Below are positions 1-8,670 of a stretch of 64,000 nucleotides of DNA, piece by piece. This DNA is from Aureimonas altamirensis. GTDB taxonomy: Bacteria; Pseudomonadota; Alphaproteobacteria; Rhizobiales; Rhizobiaceae. The position numbers and the translations under genes were made by a program. The stretch's first letter is position 1, and each line of letters starts with the position of its first letter. Under the pieces are notes generated by a model that did no database searches, had not been told where the DNA came from, and saw nothing but the letters and a program-made list of their open reading frames with translations. The DNA is taken from the NCBI RefSeq assembly GCF_001463885.1, contig NZ_BBWQ01000015.1, positions 1 to 64,000 on the forward strand, given 5' to 3'.

Positions 1-1
1 A

Positions 2-1801
2 CTTGGTACGGAGCGCGCCCGCGAAACGTTTCCCGCCGATGTGGAGGCGCTCGCCGATTATGTCCGGCGTATCGAGCACCATATGGCCGATGCCTGCGAA
101 GTCGACTTCATGGTGGGTGATGGAGATCTGTATCTCCTGCAGTCGCGTCCGGCCCGCCGAACCGTCGCCGAAGGCGTCCGGGTCGCGGTGGAGATGGTGC
201 GCGACGGCCTGATCGACGAGCCCGAGGCGATCTTGCGCATCGACCCGATGGCCCTGGACGAGCTGCTGCACCCGACGATCGAGCATGGCGATGCGGTGGA
301 AGTCGTCGGACGCGGCATGCCTGCCTCTCCCGGCGCGGCGACCGGCATCGTTGTCCTGAACTCCGAGGAGGCCGTGCGCCTGACGGGCGAGGGGCGTAAC
401 GTCATCCTGGTGCGCAACGAAACCCTGCCGGAAGATGTGCACGGCATGCACGTCGCCGAGGGCGTGCTGACCATCCGTGGCGGAACCACCAGCCATGCCG
501 CCGTCGTGGCGCGCGGCATCGGCAAGCCTTGCGTCACGGGCGCCGGAGCACTTCGGATCGACCTGGCAGCGCAGACGCTGACGGCCGGCAATGTGGTGAT
601 CCGCGCCGGCGAGGCGATCACCATCGACGGTGCGAGCGGAGAGGTTATCCGTGGTGCTGCCCGGTTGCGACGGCCGACGCTGACCGGCGATTTCGCCACC
701 CTCATGGAGTTTGCCGACCGCGCCCGCCGCCTGGGCGTGCGGACCAATGCCGAAACCCCGATCGAGGCGCGCGCCGCACGCGCCTTCGGGGCGGAGGGGA
801 TCGGCCTGTGCCGTACCGAGCATATGTTTTTCGAGGGCGAGCGCGTCGACGTGATGCGCGACATGATCCTTGCCGGCGATGAGGCGGGGCGTCGGAGCGC
901 GCTGGAGAAGCTCTTGCCGATGCAGCGCTCGGACTTTGTCGAGCTGTTCGAGATCATGGCCGGCCTGCCCGTCACCATCCGCCTTCTCGACCCCCCATTG
1001 CACGAATTCCTGCCGAAGGGCGAAGCCGAGATCACCGAACTGGCGGAAAGCCTCGGGCTGGAGGCCGCCGCCCTGCGCCAGCGCATCGAGCAGTTGCAGG
1101 AGTTCAACCCCATGCTCGGCCATCGCGGCTGCCGGCTGGCGATTTCCTATCCGGAGATCGCCGAGATGCAGACGCGTGCCATCATAGAGGCGGCCATCGA
1201 GGCCGGTGGACGCAAGGGCAAGGACGTGGTGCCCGAAATCATGGTGCCGCTGGTGGGGCTGCGGCGCGAGTTCGATTTCGTCAAGCAGCGGATCGACAAG
1301 GTGGCGGACGAGGTCGCCGCCGAGAAAGGCCGGCGTGTTTCCTACCATGTCGGCGCGATGATCGAGCTGCCGCGCGCCGTCATGCGGGCAGACACCATCG
1401 CCGAGGTGTCGGATTTCTTCTCCTTCGGCACCAACGATCTGACGCAGACCGTTTACGGCATCTCGCGCGATGACGCGGCCAATTTCATGAGCACCTATCA
1501 GCGCGCCGGTATCATCGAGCGCGATCCCTTCCAATCGATCGATGCGGAAGGCGTCGGCGAGTTCATCGCCATGGGCGTGGAGAAGGCGCGCCGCACCCGG
1601 CCCGACATAACCCTCGGCGTCTGCGGAGAACAGGGCGGCGATCCGGCTTCCATCAGCTTCTTCGAGCAGGTGGGCCTCGATTACGTGTCCTGCTCTCCGT
1701 TCCGCGTGCCCATCGCGCGCGTTGCGGCCGCCCAAGCGGCCATCCGGCTGCAAAGGGGCCTGCGTACGGCAGCGCCCCCCAAGGCACGCGGACGGAGTTG
1801 A
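2..1801 (+). CDS. ppdK: Pyruvate, phosphate dikinase, C-terminal part (5' end outside window)
   Basis: Interconverts pyruvate, ATP and phosphate with PEP, AMP and pyrophosphate in the cytoplasm. The reading frame is open from the left edge, so only about 600 of the family's usual ~880 residues are visible. Counted from the ATG at 41, the end of the nucleotide-binding domain (LLQSRPARR) lies at residues 32-40, and the swivelling domain carries the phosphorylated histidine in TTSHAAVVARG (His about 152). The PEP/pyruvate-binding barrel follows, with CRTEHMFF, the FGTNDLTQ motif and the active-site cysteine in CGEQGGDP (Cys about 528). The stop at 1799-1801 is followed 6 nt later by a DUF1499 gene. 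Nothing looks degenerate. Identification is firm; the truncation is due only to the window edge. Confidence 0.97.
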   Translation, partial: LGTERARETFPADVEALADYVRRIEHHMADACEVDFMVGDGDLYLLQSRPARRTVAEGVRVAVEMVRDGLIDEPEAILRIDPMALDELLHPTIEHGDAVEVVGRGMPASPGAATGIVVLNSEEAVRLTGEGRNVILVRNETLPEDVHGMHVAEGVLTIRGGTTSHAAVVARGIGKPCVTGAGALRIDLAAQTLTAGNVVIRAGEAITIDGASGEVIRGAARLRRPTLTGDFATLMEFADRARRLGVRTNAETPIEARAARAFGAEGIGLCRTEHMFFEGERVDVMRDMILAGDEAGRRSALEKLLPMQRSDFVELFEIMAGLPVTIRLLDPPLHEFLPKGEAEITELAESLGLEAAALRQRIEQLQEFNPMLGHRGCRLAISYPEIAEMQTRAIIEAAIEAGGRKGKDVVPEIMVPLVGLRREFDFVKQRIDKVADEVAAEKGRRVSYHVGAMIELPRAVMRADTIAEVSDFFSFGTNDLTQTVYGISRDDAANFMSTYQRAGIIERDPFQSIDAEGVGEFIAMGVEKARRTRPDITLGVCGEQGGDPASISFFEQVGLDYVSCSPFRVPIARVAAAQAAIRLQRGLRTAAPPKARGRS

Positions 1802-1807
1802 GCCGGG

Positions 1808-2641
1808 GTGACGGGGCATTACATCCGCAAACGGGTCTGGACGGCAGACTGGGCATTCGCGCTCGCCGGCTTTGCCGGAGCCCTTCTGTTCATGGGCTTT
1901 CTCCTGTTCCGCATGGGCCTGACGCGGCTGGATGATTTCGGCAGCGTCATTGGGCTGGCCGCGGGTCTTCTGGCACTTGCCCTCGTTCTGGCAATCCATG
2001 CCATCGCGATGGTCTGGATTGCCGGCCGCCCGGGAGGAGGGCGCGCGCTTGCCGCCCTGTTTCTTGGTCTCCTCGTCAGCATTCCGTTCGCCGTCGGTGC
2101 GATGCTGGCATTCGACAACCCCGATGGAAACTCCGCCTACACGGCCGGCATGGTGGCGGACGGGTCGACCGCACCCGCCGGCAGCACGCTGATGCTCGGG
2201 CGGGAATTTCCCGCCACGGGGCGGGAAGTCTACAGCACCGCCCGGCAGGTTGCCGACGACCTTGGATGGCAGGTCGATACGGTGGAATCATCGGCCTTGC
2301 CCCAGCCCGCCGCGGGCGATCTCGGCGTCGAAGGCACGGTGCGCATTGCCAGGCCGACATTGCGCTCGACCGTTGATTCCGCAGCCGCCTACGACCGTTT
2401 CGCCGAAATCGATGCCCAGGACTATACAATCAACGCCGTTGCATCCGCGCCCTTGGTTGGCCTGCCGAGCGACATCACCATCCGAATCCAGGAGGATGGC
2501 GGTTCGACCTTTGTGGATGCGCGCTCCGTATCGCGCGACGTGCCGCGCGATCTTGGCCAGAACCGTCGCTTTATCGCGGCTTTCCTGGACCGGCTGGAGA
2601 GTGCGATGGAGATGGCGCAGAGCGGGGTTGTGGAGGAGTAG
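1808..2641 (+). CDS. DUF1499 family membrane protein
   Basis: A 277-residue protein starting at GTG 1808, 6 nt after ppdK; no in-frame ATG fits the first membrane segment better. The N-terminal ~105 residues hold three hydrophobic segments (about 17-37, 43-68 and 78-98). The C-terminal ~150 residues match the DUF1499 pattern, with the segment from EFPATGREVYSTARQVADD through the FVDARSVSR region. DUF1499 proteins have no established biochemical role. Its 3' end overlaps the convergent metallo-hydrolase gene by 71 nt (2571-2641), which is unusually long for a 3'-3' overlap. Probably co-transcribed with ppdK because of the spacing, though no functional link is implied. Confidence 0.8.
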   Translation: MTGHYIRKRVWTADWAFALAGFAGALLFMGFLLFRMGLTRLDDFGSVIGLAAGLLALALVLAIHAIAMVWIAGRPGGGRALAALFLGLLVSIPFAVGAMLAFDNPDGNSAYTAGMVADGSTAPAGSTLMLGREFPATGREVYSTARQVADDLGWQVDTVESSALPQPAAGDLGVEGTVRIARPTLRSTVDSAAAYDRFAEIDAQDYTINAVASAPLVGLPSDITIRIQEDGGSTFVDARSVSRDVPRDLGQNRRFIAAFLDRLESAMEMAQSGVVEE

Positions 2642-3545
2642 CCATCCAGCGGGCGTTCGGCCCGACCGGGCCGCTGGAACGGGCAAGCCCCTTCTGCTCG
2701 AGAAACTCCAGATGCGACAGGACGTTCAGCGCGGCTGCGCCGACAAGCCTTGGATCGATGTTGCGATAGATGGAGGCGACGATCGACGCGACGCTGGTAT
2801 CTCCCTCCGACAACCGCTCGAGTATGGCCCGCTCGCGCATCAGGCGATGCGCGCGCAGGCCACGCAGGAATTTCTGCGGATCGAGAATCCGATCGCCATG
2901 GCCGGGCAGATAGAGCGCCTCGTGGCGGTGCATCAGTTTTTCCAGCGAGGCCAGATAGGGTCCCATGGCGCCGTCGGGCGGCGCCACCAGCGATGTCGCC
3001 CACCCCATTACATGATCGCCTGACAGAAGCACGCTTTGGTCGGGCAGGGCGAAGGACAGGTGGTTGGCTGCGTGGCCGGGTGTTGTCACCGCTTCGATCC
3101 GCATCGCATCGACAGGCAGCGTCTCTCCGTCGGCTATCGTGCGGGCGATGGGCAGTGTCTTGTCGGAAGCCGCATCCAGGCGGTTCTCTTCGCCTGCGGC
3201 CAAGGCCCGCTCGTGGCGATGCGGCCCTTCCGCCCAGATGGGGGCACCCGTCTGTTCGGCCAGCCTTGGCGCAAGAGCCGTGTGATCGAGGTGGGTATGC
3301 GTAATCAGGATCGCTTCGACAGGGCGATTGCCGATGGCACGTAGTAAGGCATCGAGGTGCGCGCCATCGTCCGGGCCGGGGTCCACCACAACGACACTGC
3401 CGCGCCCCAGCACGTAGCTATTGGTGCCGCGAAAGGTCATCGCGCCAGCATTGGGCGCCACGATGCGGAGAATGTCGGGAGCCACTTCTTCGGCCGCGCC
3501 AACGACGGGCCTGAAGTCCGTCCGGAAATCGAGTTCGTCTGCCAT
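2571..3545 (-). CDS. Metallo-beta-lactamase-fold hydrolase (LACTB2/RNase-like subgroup)
   Basis: Predicted zinc hydrolase of 324 residues. I chose ATG 3543-3545 because the conserved sequence starts there (MADELDF) and because further upstream the frame only runs antisense through trhO. The N-terminal half carries the zinc motif THTHLDH (about residues 87-93), a downstream TPGHA and SGDHVMGW, and GHGD near residue 230, all as in the MBL superfamily. The C-terminal ~80 residues form the winged-helix tail seen in LACTB2-like proteins. After the usual family end (about NARWMA) the frame continues for some 22 proline- and serine-rich residues that are antisense to the end of the DUF1499 gene. Substrate unknown; it could be a nuclease or a thioester hydrolase. 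Confidence 0.85.
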   Translation of the reverse strand: MADELDFRTDFRPVVGAAEEVAPDILRIVAPNAGAMTFRGTNSYVLGRGSVVVVDPGPDDGAHLDALLRAIGNRPVEAILITHTHLDHTALAPRLAEQTGAPIWAEGPHRHERALAAGEENRLDAASDKTLPIARTIADGETLPVDAMRIEAVTTPGHAANHLSFALPDQSVLLSGDHVMGWATSLVAPPDGAMGPYLASLEKLMHRHEALYLPGHGDRILDPQKFLRGLRAHRLMRERAILERLSEGDTSVASIVASIYRNIDPRLVGAAALNVLSHLEFLEQKGLARSSGPVGPNARWMATPPQPRSAPSPSHSPAGPGKPR

Positions 3546-3611
3546 CGCGAAAAGGGGTCGCGCTTTTTGGAAATGCTTGTCAAGCCGCCGCGATTTTGCC
3601 AGTTGGCGGTG

Positions 3612-4493
3612 ATGAGCTATCGCATCGCAGCCCTCTATCGTTTCGTGACGATCGACGACCTCCCGACATTGCGCCGGGAGCTTCTGGACATGTGCCTTGG
3701 CGAGGGGGCATGCGGTACGCTGCTGATCGCCTCGGAAGGGATAAACGGCACCATCGCCGCCGCGCCGGATGCGATCGAGCGGGTGGTGGACCTGCTGGAT
3801 GCGCGGCTTGGTGTGCGCCAGGGGGAGGTGAAGTTTTCGCAGAGCTCGGAAAAGCCCTTCCGCCGGATGAAGGTTCGTATCCGACCCGAGATCATCACCA
3901 TGCGGGCGCCCGAGGCAAACCCGGCCCTGAGAGTCGGCACCTATGTCGCCCCGCGCGATTGGAACGCCGTCATCTCGGATCCGGATGTCGTCGTCGTGGA
4001 TACGCGTAATACCTATGAAACGCGCATCGGAACGTTTCGCGGCGCTGTCGACCCGGGGATCGAAAGCTTCACGCAGTTCAAGCGCTTCGTCGCCACCGAG
4101 CTGGATCCGTCGAAGCATCGCAAGGTGGCGATGTTCTGCACCGGTGGCATCCGCTGCGAAAAGGCGTCGGCCTACATGCTGGCCGAGGGCTTCGAGGAAG
4201 TCTTTCATCTCAAGGGCGGTATCCTGCAATACCTTGAGGATGTGGCCGCCGAAGACAGCCTGTGGGACGGAGACTGCTACGTCTTCGACGGGCGGGTCGC
4301 CGTTGGCCAGGGGCTGGCCGAGGCGCAGTATACGCAGTGTTTCGGATGCGGCGCGGCGCTGACGCCCGAGGAAACGCAAGCGCCGAGCTTCGAGGCGGGC
4401 GTATCGTGCCCGCATTGCCGCGACCGCCTGACACAGGAGCGTGCCGAGGGGCTGCGCCTTCGCCACGCCGAGAGAACCCGCCTGCCCGGGTAA
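3612..4493 (+). CDS. trhO: tRNA uridine(34) hydroxylase, rhodanese-like (TrhO/YceA)
   Basis: Oxygen-dependent hydroxylation of the wobble uridine to ho5U in tRNA is the role established for YceA/TrhO. This 293-residue protein starts at ATG 3612 (MSYRIAALYRF), the family start; the longer frame upstream is antisense to the hydrolase gene. An N-terminal ferredoxin-like domain (residues 1-95) precedes a rhodanese domain (about 110-230) whose active loop is CTGGIRC (Cys176 to Cys182). The C-terminal region has a CFGC...CPHC cysteine set, as expected for the long form of the family. Divergent from the MBL hydrolase with 66 nt between the two starts. High confidence in the family; activity inferred from E. 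coli and B. subtilis relatives. Confidence 0.92.
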   Translation: MSYRIAALYRFVTIDDLPTLRRELLDMCLGEGACGTLLIASEGINGTIAAAPDAIERVVDLLDARLGVRQGEVKFSQSSEKPFRRMKVRIRPEIITMRAPEANPALRVGTYVAPRDWNAVISDPDVVVVDTRNTYETRIGTFRGAVDPGIESFTQFKRFVATELDPSKHRKVAMFCTGGIRCEKASAYMLAEGFEEVFHLKGGILQYLEDVAAEDSLWDGDCYVFDGRVAVGQGLAEAQYTQCFGCGAALTPEETQAPSFEAGVSCPHCRDRLTQERAEGLRLRHAERTRLPG

Positions 4494-4555
4494 TCCATCT
4501 TTTCAGCGCGCGGTGTCAGCGTCATAAGTATGTGCGGCGACAGCGGGGGCGAATC

Positions 4556-5884
4556 ATGGCAGTGACGGCAGCCGGGCAGGGCTATGCAGTCGAAGAGGTC
4601 CTGGAGCGCGCCGGAACGGGCCGCTTCCAACGGCGTCTCCTGGGGATTTTCGGTCTCGTCTGGGCGGCCGACGCCATGCAGGTCATCGCCGTCGGGTTCA
4701 CCGCGCCGTCGATTGCCGCAAGCTTCGGCCTGTCGCTACCGCAAGCCCTGCAGACCGGCACCGCTTTCTTCTTCGGCATGCTGATCGGCGCCTATGTCTT
4801 CGGCCGATTGGCCGATAAATATGGCCGCCGGCGCATCCTTCTGTTCACCGTGGCGCTCGACGCCCTGTTCAGCCTGGCTTCCGTATTCGCGCCGGACTTC
4901 GCCGTGCTGCTGATCCTGCGCTTCATCGTCGGTCTGGCTGTCGGCGGCACGCTGCCGGTGGATTACGCGATGATGGCCGAGTTCCTGCCGGCGCGCAGCC
5001 GTGGCCGGTGGCTGGTGATGCTGGAAGGCTTCTGGGCCGTCGGCACGGTCGCCGTCGCCATCGTCGCCTGGGCCGCCCACGCATACGGCGTGGCGGAGGC
5101 TTGGCGCATCATATTCCTTGCCACAGCCATCCCCGCCATCCTCGGTATCGGCCTTCGCCTATGGATACCGGAATCTCCCCGCTACCTTCTTTCCAATGGC
5201 CGCGCCCAGGAGGCGCAGGCCGTCTTCGACAAGGTGCTGGAGGTCAACCGCCGCCCCAGGCTGGACAAGCCGGTGCTGCCCGATCCGCAACCCGCCGGCC
5301 ATGTCGGTATCTTCGCGGCCCCCTATATGCGCCGCACCGCCTGCATCCTTGCAATCTGGTTGCTGGTGTCGACGGCCTATTACGGCGTGTTCACCTGGCT
5401 GCCGGGCCGGCTCGCAGGCGAGGGGCTCGGTTTCCTGCGCGGCTATGGCTTCCTGATCGTCGTCGCCCTGGCCCAGATACCGGGCTATGCGTTGGCGGCC
5501 TACGGCGTGGAGCGATGGGGGCGGCGTGAAACGCTGATCGGCTTCCTGCTGCTTTCGTGCATCGGCTGTTTCGTCTTCGCGATCAGCCTGGAGCCTGTCA
5601 TCGTGACGGGTGCGATCCTGATGATGAGCTTCTCGCTGCTGGGCACCTGGGGGGCGCTCTATGCCTGGACGCCCGAGCTTTATCCAACCAGCATCCGCGC
5701 GACCGGCATGGGAACGGCAGGCGCGATGGCGCGGCTGGGCGGCCTTCTGGCGCCGACGGCCATTGCGCCGCTTGTGGCCATCGGTTTTCCGGTCGCTGTC
5801 GGCTTCTTCGCGGCGCTGCTGTTCATCGCCCTGCTGGCCGCTGCCGCCGTCGATCTTGAAACGCGGCAGAAGCCTATCGGCTGA
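4556..5884 (+). CDS. MFS transporter, sugar/aromatic-acid:H+ symporter type
   Basis: A 442-residue inner-membrane protein with about 12 hydrophobic segments. The MFS signature between helices 2 and 3 is present (GRLADKYGRRR), a second one lies after helix 8 (YGVERWGRRE), and the helix 4-5 loop has the PARSRGR pattern of the sugar/anion symporter branch (SV2/niacin-transporter-like). ATG 4556 gives a sensible N-terminus; longer frames upstream overlap trhO. It lies 62 nt downstream of trhO and converges on ribB with 19 nt between the stops. The substrate cannot be told from sequence; similar proteins carry aromatic acids, nicotinate or metabolite anions. Confidence 0.85.
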   Translation: MAVTAAGQGYAVEEVLERAGTGRFQRRLLGIFGLVWAADAMQVIAVGFTAPSIAASFGLSLPQALQTGTAFFFGMLIGAYVFGRLADKYGRRRILLFTVALDALFSLASVFAPDFAVLLILRFIVGLAVGGTLPVDYAMMAEFLPARSRGRWLVMLEGFWAVGTVAVAIVAWAAHAYGVAEAWRIIFLATAIPAILGIGLRLWIPESPRYLLSNGRAQEAQAVFDKVLEVNRRPRLDKPVLPDPQPAGHVGIFAAPYMRRTACILAIWLLVSTAYYGVFTWLPGRLAGEGLGFLRGYGFLIVVALAQIPGYALAAYGVERWGRRETLIGFLLLSCIGCFVFAISLEPVIVTGAILMMSFSLLGTWGALYAWTPELYPTSIRATGMGTAGAMARLGGLLAPTAIAPLVAIGFPVAVGFFAALLFIALLAAAAVDLETRQKPIG

Positions 5885-5903
5885 GGGTCTTCAGGTCCTG
5901 CCC

Positions 5904-7025
5904 CTAGTCGTCCAGCAGGATGGTGCCGCCGACGTCGATGCCGAATCCGGTGAGGCCGACATAGGACCGTTCATGCGTTGCCAGAATGCGGATGGAGCGC
6001 ACGCCAAGATCGCGGAGGATCTGCGCGCCAATGCCGATTTCGCGCCAGCGCGCCATCCGCGCACGTGCGCTGCCATGCTTTTCACCATCCTCAACGGCGG
6101 GGCTGGCATGCTCTTCCGGCGTGTAATCGTCGGCTTCCGAGGTGCGCAGCAGCATCAGGATGCCGTTCTGGTGCTTCTGCAGGGCGTCGACGGCTGACTC
6201 TACCCAGGTGCGGCTGCCACGGACACGCCCGAACAAATCCTTGACCGGCTGTTCGCGGTGAATGCGCGTCGGCACGTGGGCGGCGTATTTGACGTCGCCG
6301 AACAGGGCAACGACATGCTGCATGTCGTCGAACGGCGTCTCATAGATGCGCACGCGCCCCTTCATGCCGCCGATCATCATCTCCTGTTCCTTGACACAGG
6401 TGACGAAGCTTTCGCGGCGTATGCGATAGGCGATCAGGTCTTCGATGGAAACGATCTTGAGCCCGTGCTCCCGCGCGAAGGGAATGAGCTCGGGCAGGCG
6501 CTTGACGGTGCCGTCGTCGTTGACGACTTCCGCGAGCACGCCGGCCGGCTCCAGCCCAGCCAGCTTGGCAAGGTCCGTTCCGGCTTCCGTGTGGCCGGAT
6601 CGGGTCAAAACGCCGCCCTCGCGCGAGATCAGCGGAAACATATGGCCGGGGCGCAGAAAGTCGTTTGCCGAGACATTGTCGTTGGCAAGGGCCCGGGCCG
6701 TGTTGGCGCGTTCTTCCGAGGAGATGCCGGTCGTCATGCCGACCTTGTAGTCGACGGACACGGTGAAGGCGGTCCGCATCGGATCGAGATTGTTGGCCAC
6801 CATCGGCGGCAGGTTCAGGCGCTGGGCCCGGTCCGCCGTCATGGGCACGCACAGGATGCCGCTCGTATGGCGGATCATGAAGGCCATCTTCTCGGGCGTC
6901 GCCTTCGACGCCGCCATGATCAGGTCGCCTTCATTCTCTCGGTCGGTATCGTCGACCACCACCACAAGCTCGCCCGCGGCGATCGCGGCCACCGCATCTT
7001 CGACGCAATCCAGTTCGCTCGTCAT
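5904..7025 (-). CDS. ribB: 3,4-dihydroxy-2-butanone 4-phosphate synthase with degenerate GTP cyclohydrolase II domain
   Basis: Makes the four-carbon riboflavin precursor from ribulose 5-phosphate. Residues 1-205 hold the intact RibB domain: DDTDRENEGD near residue 25, RHTSGILCV, the SANDFLRPGHMFPL loop and RSGHTEAGTDL. The remaining ~165 residues align with GTP cyclohydrolase II, but the zinc site that normally reads with three cysteines (C-x10-C-x-C) is replaced by a stretch around HVPTRIHREQPVKDLFGRVR with none. The second activity is therefore probably lost, so a separate RibA would be needed. Start is ATG 7025 (MTSELD). The gene follows the TerC gene by 32 nt on the same strand, too close for a riboswitch leader between them. 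Confidence 0.92.
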   Translation of the reverse strand: MTSELDCVEDAVAAIAAGELVVVVDDTDRENEGDLIMAASKATPEKMAFMIRHTSGILCVPMTADRAQRLNLPPMVANNLDPMRTAFTVSVDYKVGMTTGISSEERANTARALANDNVSANDFLRPGHMFPLISREGGVLTRSGHTEAGTDLAKLAGLEPAGVLAEVVNDDGTVKRLPELIPFAREHGLKIVSIEDLIAYRIRRESFVTCVKEQEMMIGGMKGRVRIYETPFDDMQHVVALFGDVKYAAHVPTRIHREQPVKDLFGRVRGSRTWVESAVDALQKHQNGILMLLRTSEADDYTPEEHASPAVEDGEKHGSARARMARWREIGIGAQILRDLGVRSIRILATHERSYVGLTGFGIDVGGTILLDD

Positions 7026-7057
7026 ACCTGTCCTCGCCAGTTCCGGGTGCCGGACGG

Positions 7058-7693
7058 TCAATGCTCCAGGCAAAGGGCCGGGAGGAAGCCCGCGCAGGCA
7101 ACCTGCTCGGTGCCCTCGTAGATCATCTTGAGCGCAACGAACAGGATGATCAGCAGGCCGATCCAGGCGATGAAGCGATATTTGCTGAGAAGGCGGGCAA
7201 TCAATGTGGCCATGGCGCCCATCAGCACGACGGATATCAGCAGGCCTGCCACAAGCACTTCGATATGATCGCGCGCGGCGCCGGCGACCGCCAGGACATT
7301 GTCCAGCGACATGGAGATATCCGCGACGATGATCTGCAGCAGTGCCTGACCGAAGCTCTTCTTCGGCATTCTGGCGGCGGCCTCCTCGTCGATCTCCTCG
7401 TGGCCGCCCTGCCGGATTTCGCGGTACATCTTCCAGCAGACCCAAAGCAGCAGAATGCCGCCGGCAAGCGTCAGGCCAACGACCGCCAGAAGTTCGACGG
7501 CAATGATCGCCAGCAGGATGCGCATGACGACGGCGCCGGCGATGCCCCAGAAAATCACCTTGCTGCGGATCGACTTGTCGACGCCTGCCGCTGCCATGCC
7601 CACGACGACGGCATTGTCGCCGGCCAGCACGATATCGATGAAGAGGACCTGTAGAAGGGCGGCAAACTCTGCCGCGAGGAAGGATTCGCTCAA
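7058..7693 (-). CDS. TerC family integral membrane protein
   Basis: Seven or so hydrophobic segments and the two acidic family motifs: DIVLAGDNAVVVG near residue 19 and ADISMSLDNVLAVAG near residue 110. TerC/Alx-type proteins are implicated in metal-ion (manganese) efflux and tellurite resistance. There is no in-frame ATG before the first membrane helix; TTG at 7691-7693 (LSESFLAAEF) has a GGTGA-type ribosome site at good spacing and is used here, giving 211 residues. It is transcribed toward ribB and may share its transcript. It diverges from fdhD with 133 nt between. A second, larger TerC-CBS protein sits at 39003-40613. Confidence 0.85.
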   Translation of the reverse strand: MSESFLAAEFAALLQVLFIDIVLAGDNAVVVGMAAAGVDKSIRSKVIFWGIAGAVVMRILLAIIAVELLAVVGLTLAGGILLLWVCWKMYREIRQGGHEEIDEEAAARMPKKSFGQALLQIIVADISMSLDNVLAVAGAARDHIEVLVAGLLISVVLMGAMATLIARLLSKYRFIAWIGLLIILFVALKMIYEGTEQVACAGFLPALCLEH

Positions 7694-7826
7694 CGCATCA
7701 CCTGTCGCTATGTAGATTGTGACTCGCGCGATGGTTGCGCATTTACGGTCATAGTGCGCTTCGGCGCGTTTGAACACGTCCGCGTGATAACTTTGTGATA
7801 CACTTATGTCCAAGTGAGGTGCCGCA

Positions 7827-8627
7827 ATGAGTGTGGACGTCAAGGCGGCTACCCTGGCCTGGCGCGACGGACGCTTTGCCGCCAGCGAAAGGCCGGTGCC
7901 GGAAGAGGCCGCCGTCGCCGTGTCGATCAACGGGACGACACACGCCGTGATGATGGCGACCCCCTCAGACCTGGAGGATATGGCGCTGGGGCTGGCGCTG
8001 AACGAGCGGATCGTCCGCACGATCGACGAAGTCGAGCGGCTTGAGATGGAGTCGGTCGATGGCGGTTACGACTGCCGTCTCTGGCTGGTGCCGCAGCGGG
8101 CAGCGACCTATGTGGCGCGCCGTCGCCAGATGACGGGCCCGGTCGGCTGCGGCCTGTGCGGCGTGGAATCGCTCGAATACGCCACCGTTTCCCTGCCGAA
8201 GGCCCGCGATACGCTGGCGGTGGAGCCGGCGCAGATTTCCCAGGCGATGGAGGAGATGGCGGAAGGCCAGGTCCTTGGTCGCCGCACCCGCGCGGTGCAT
8301 GCCGCGGCGTTCCACAGGCAGGGGATGGGCTGCATCGTGATCCGCGAAGATGTCGGCCGGCACAATGCACTGGACAAGGTCACGGGCCATCTTGCGGCCT
8401 CGGGCGCGGAACCGGCACTCGGTTTCCTGACGATCACCAGCCGACTTTCCGTCGAGCTGGTGCAGAAGGCGGCGATGATGGGTTGCGGCCTGATTGCCGC
8501 CATATCCGTGCCGAGCGCGCTTGCGCTTCGCGAGGCGGACATGGCCGGCATCACCGTGGTAGCCGTTGCGCGCGGCGAGGCCTTCGAAATCTTTACCCAT
8601 CCGCAGCGGATCGTGGGCGCAGGCTGA
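7827..8627 (+). CDS. fdhD: Formate dehydrogenase accessory sulfurtransferase FdhD
   Basis: FdhD passes sulfur from a cysteine desulfurase to the molybdenum-bis-MGD cofactor of formate dehydrogenases. The 266-residue product has the conserved CxxC pair in GCGLCG (Cys108 and Cys111) and the REDVGRHNALDKV segment near residue 172 that binds the cofactor. ATG 7827 has a GTGAGG ribosome site 9 nt upstream. No formate dehydrogenase structural gene is in the window, so it must act on an enzyme encoded elsewhere. Its stop is only 5 nt before the first 308-bp tandem unit, so transcripts reading past fdhD would enter the array. Confidence 0.93.
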   Translation: MSVDVKAATLAWRDGRFAASERPVPEEAAVAVSINGTTHAVMMATPSDLEDMALGLALNERIVRTIDEVERLEMESVDGGYDCRLWLVPQRAATYVARRRQMTGPVGCGLCGVESLEYATVSLPKARDTLAVEPAQISQAMEEMAEGQVLGRRTRAVHAAAFHRQGMGCIVIREDVGRHNALDKVTGHLAASGAEPALGFLTITSRLSVELVQKAAMMGCGLIAAISVPSALALREADMAGITVVAVARGEAFEIFTHPQRIVGAG

Positions 8628-8635
8628 GCATGTTC

Positions 8636-8663
8636 TTGAACGTCCGCGCCGATGTGATAATAT
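8636..8663 (+). promoter_or_regulatory. Sigma70-like promoter of repeat unit 1
   Basis: TTGAAC at 8636-8641, a 16-nt spacer, then TAATAT at 8658-8663. Predicted +1 falls at 8670-8671, on the first base of the inverted repeat. Confidence 0.6.
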
Positions 8664-8670
8664 TCATACC

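Noticed and set aside
3546-4466. N-terminal extension of the metallo-hydrolase frame through trhO
   Set aside because: The extra 307 residues are antisense to a well-conserved gene; family homology begins at ATG 3545.
7026-7057. FMN riboswitch upstream of ribB
   Set aside because: Only 32 nt separate ribB from the TerC gene; there is no room for the aptamer and no RFN-like sequence.
7770-7801. fdhD upstream region as a fifth copy of the repeat promoter
   Set aside because: It shares TTGAAC and a GTCC/CGCG-rich spacer, but no -10 at proper spacing and no repeat core follow; likely chance resemblance.
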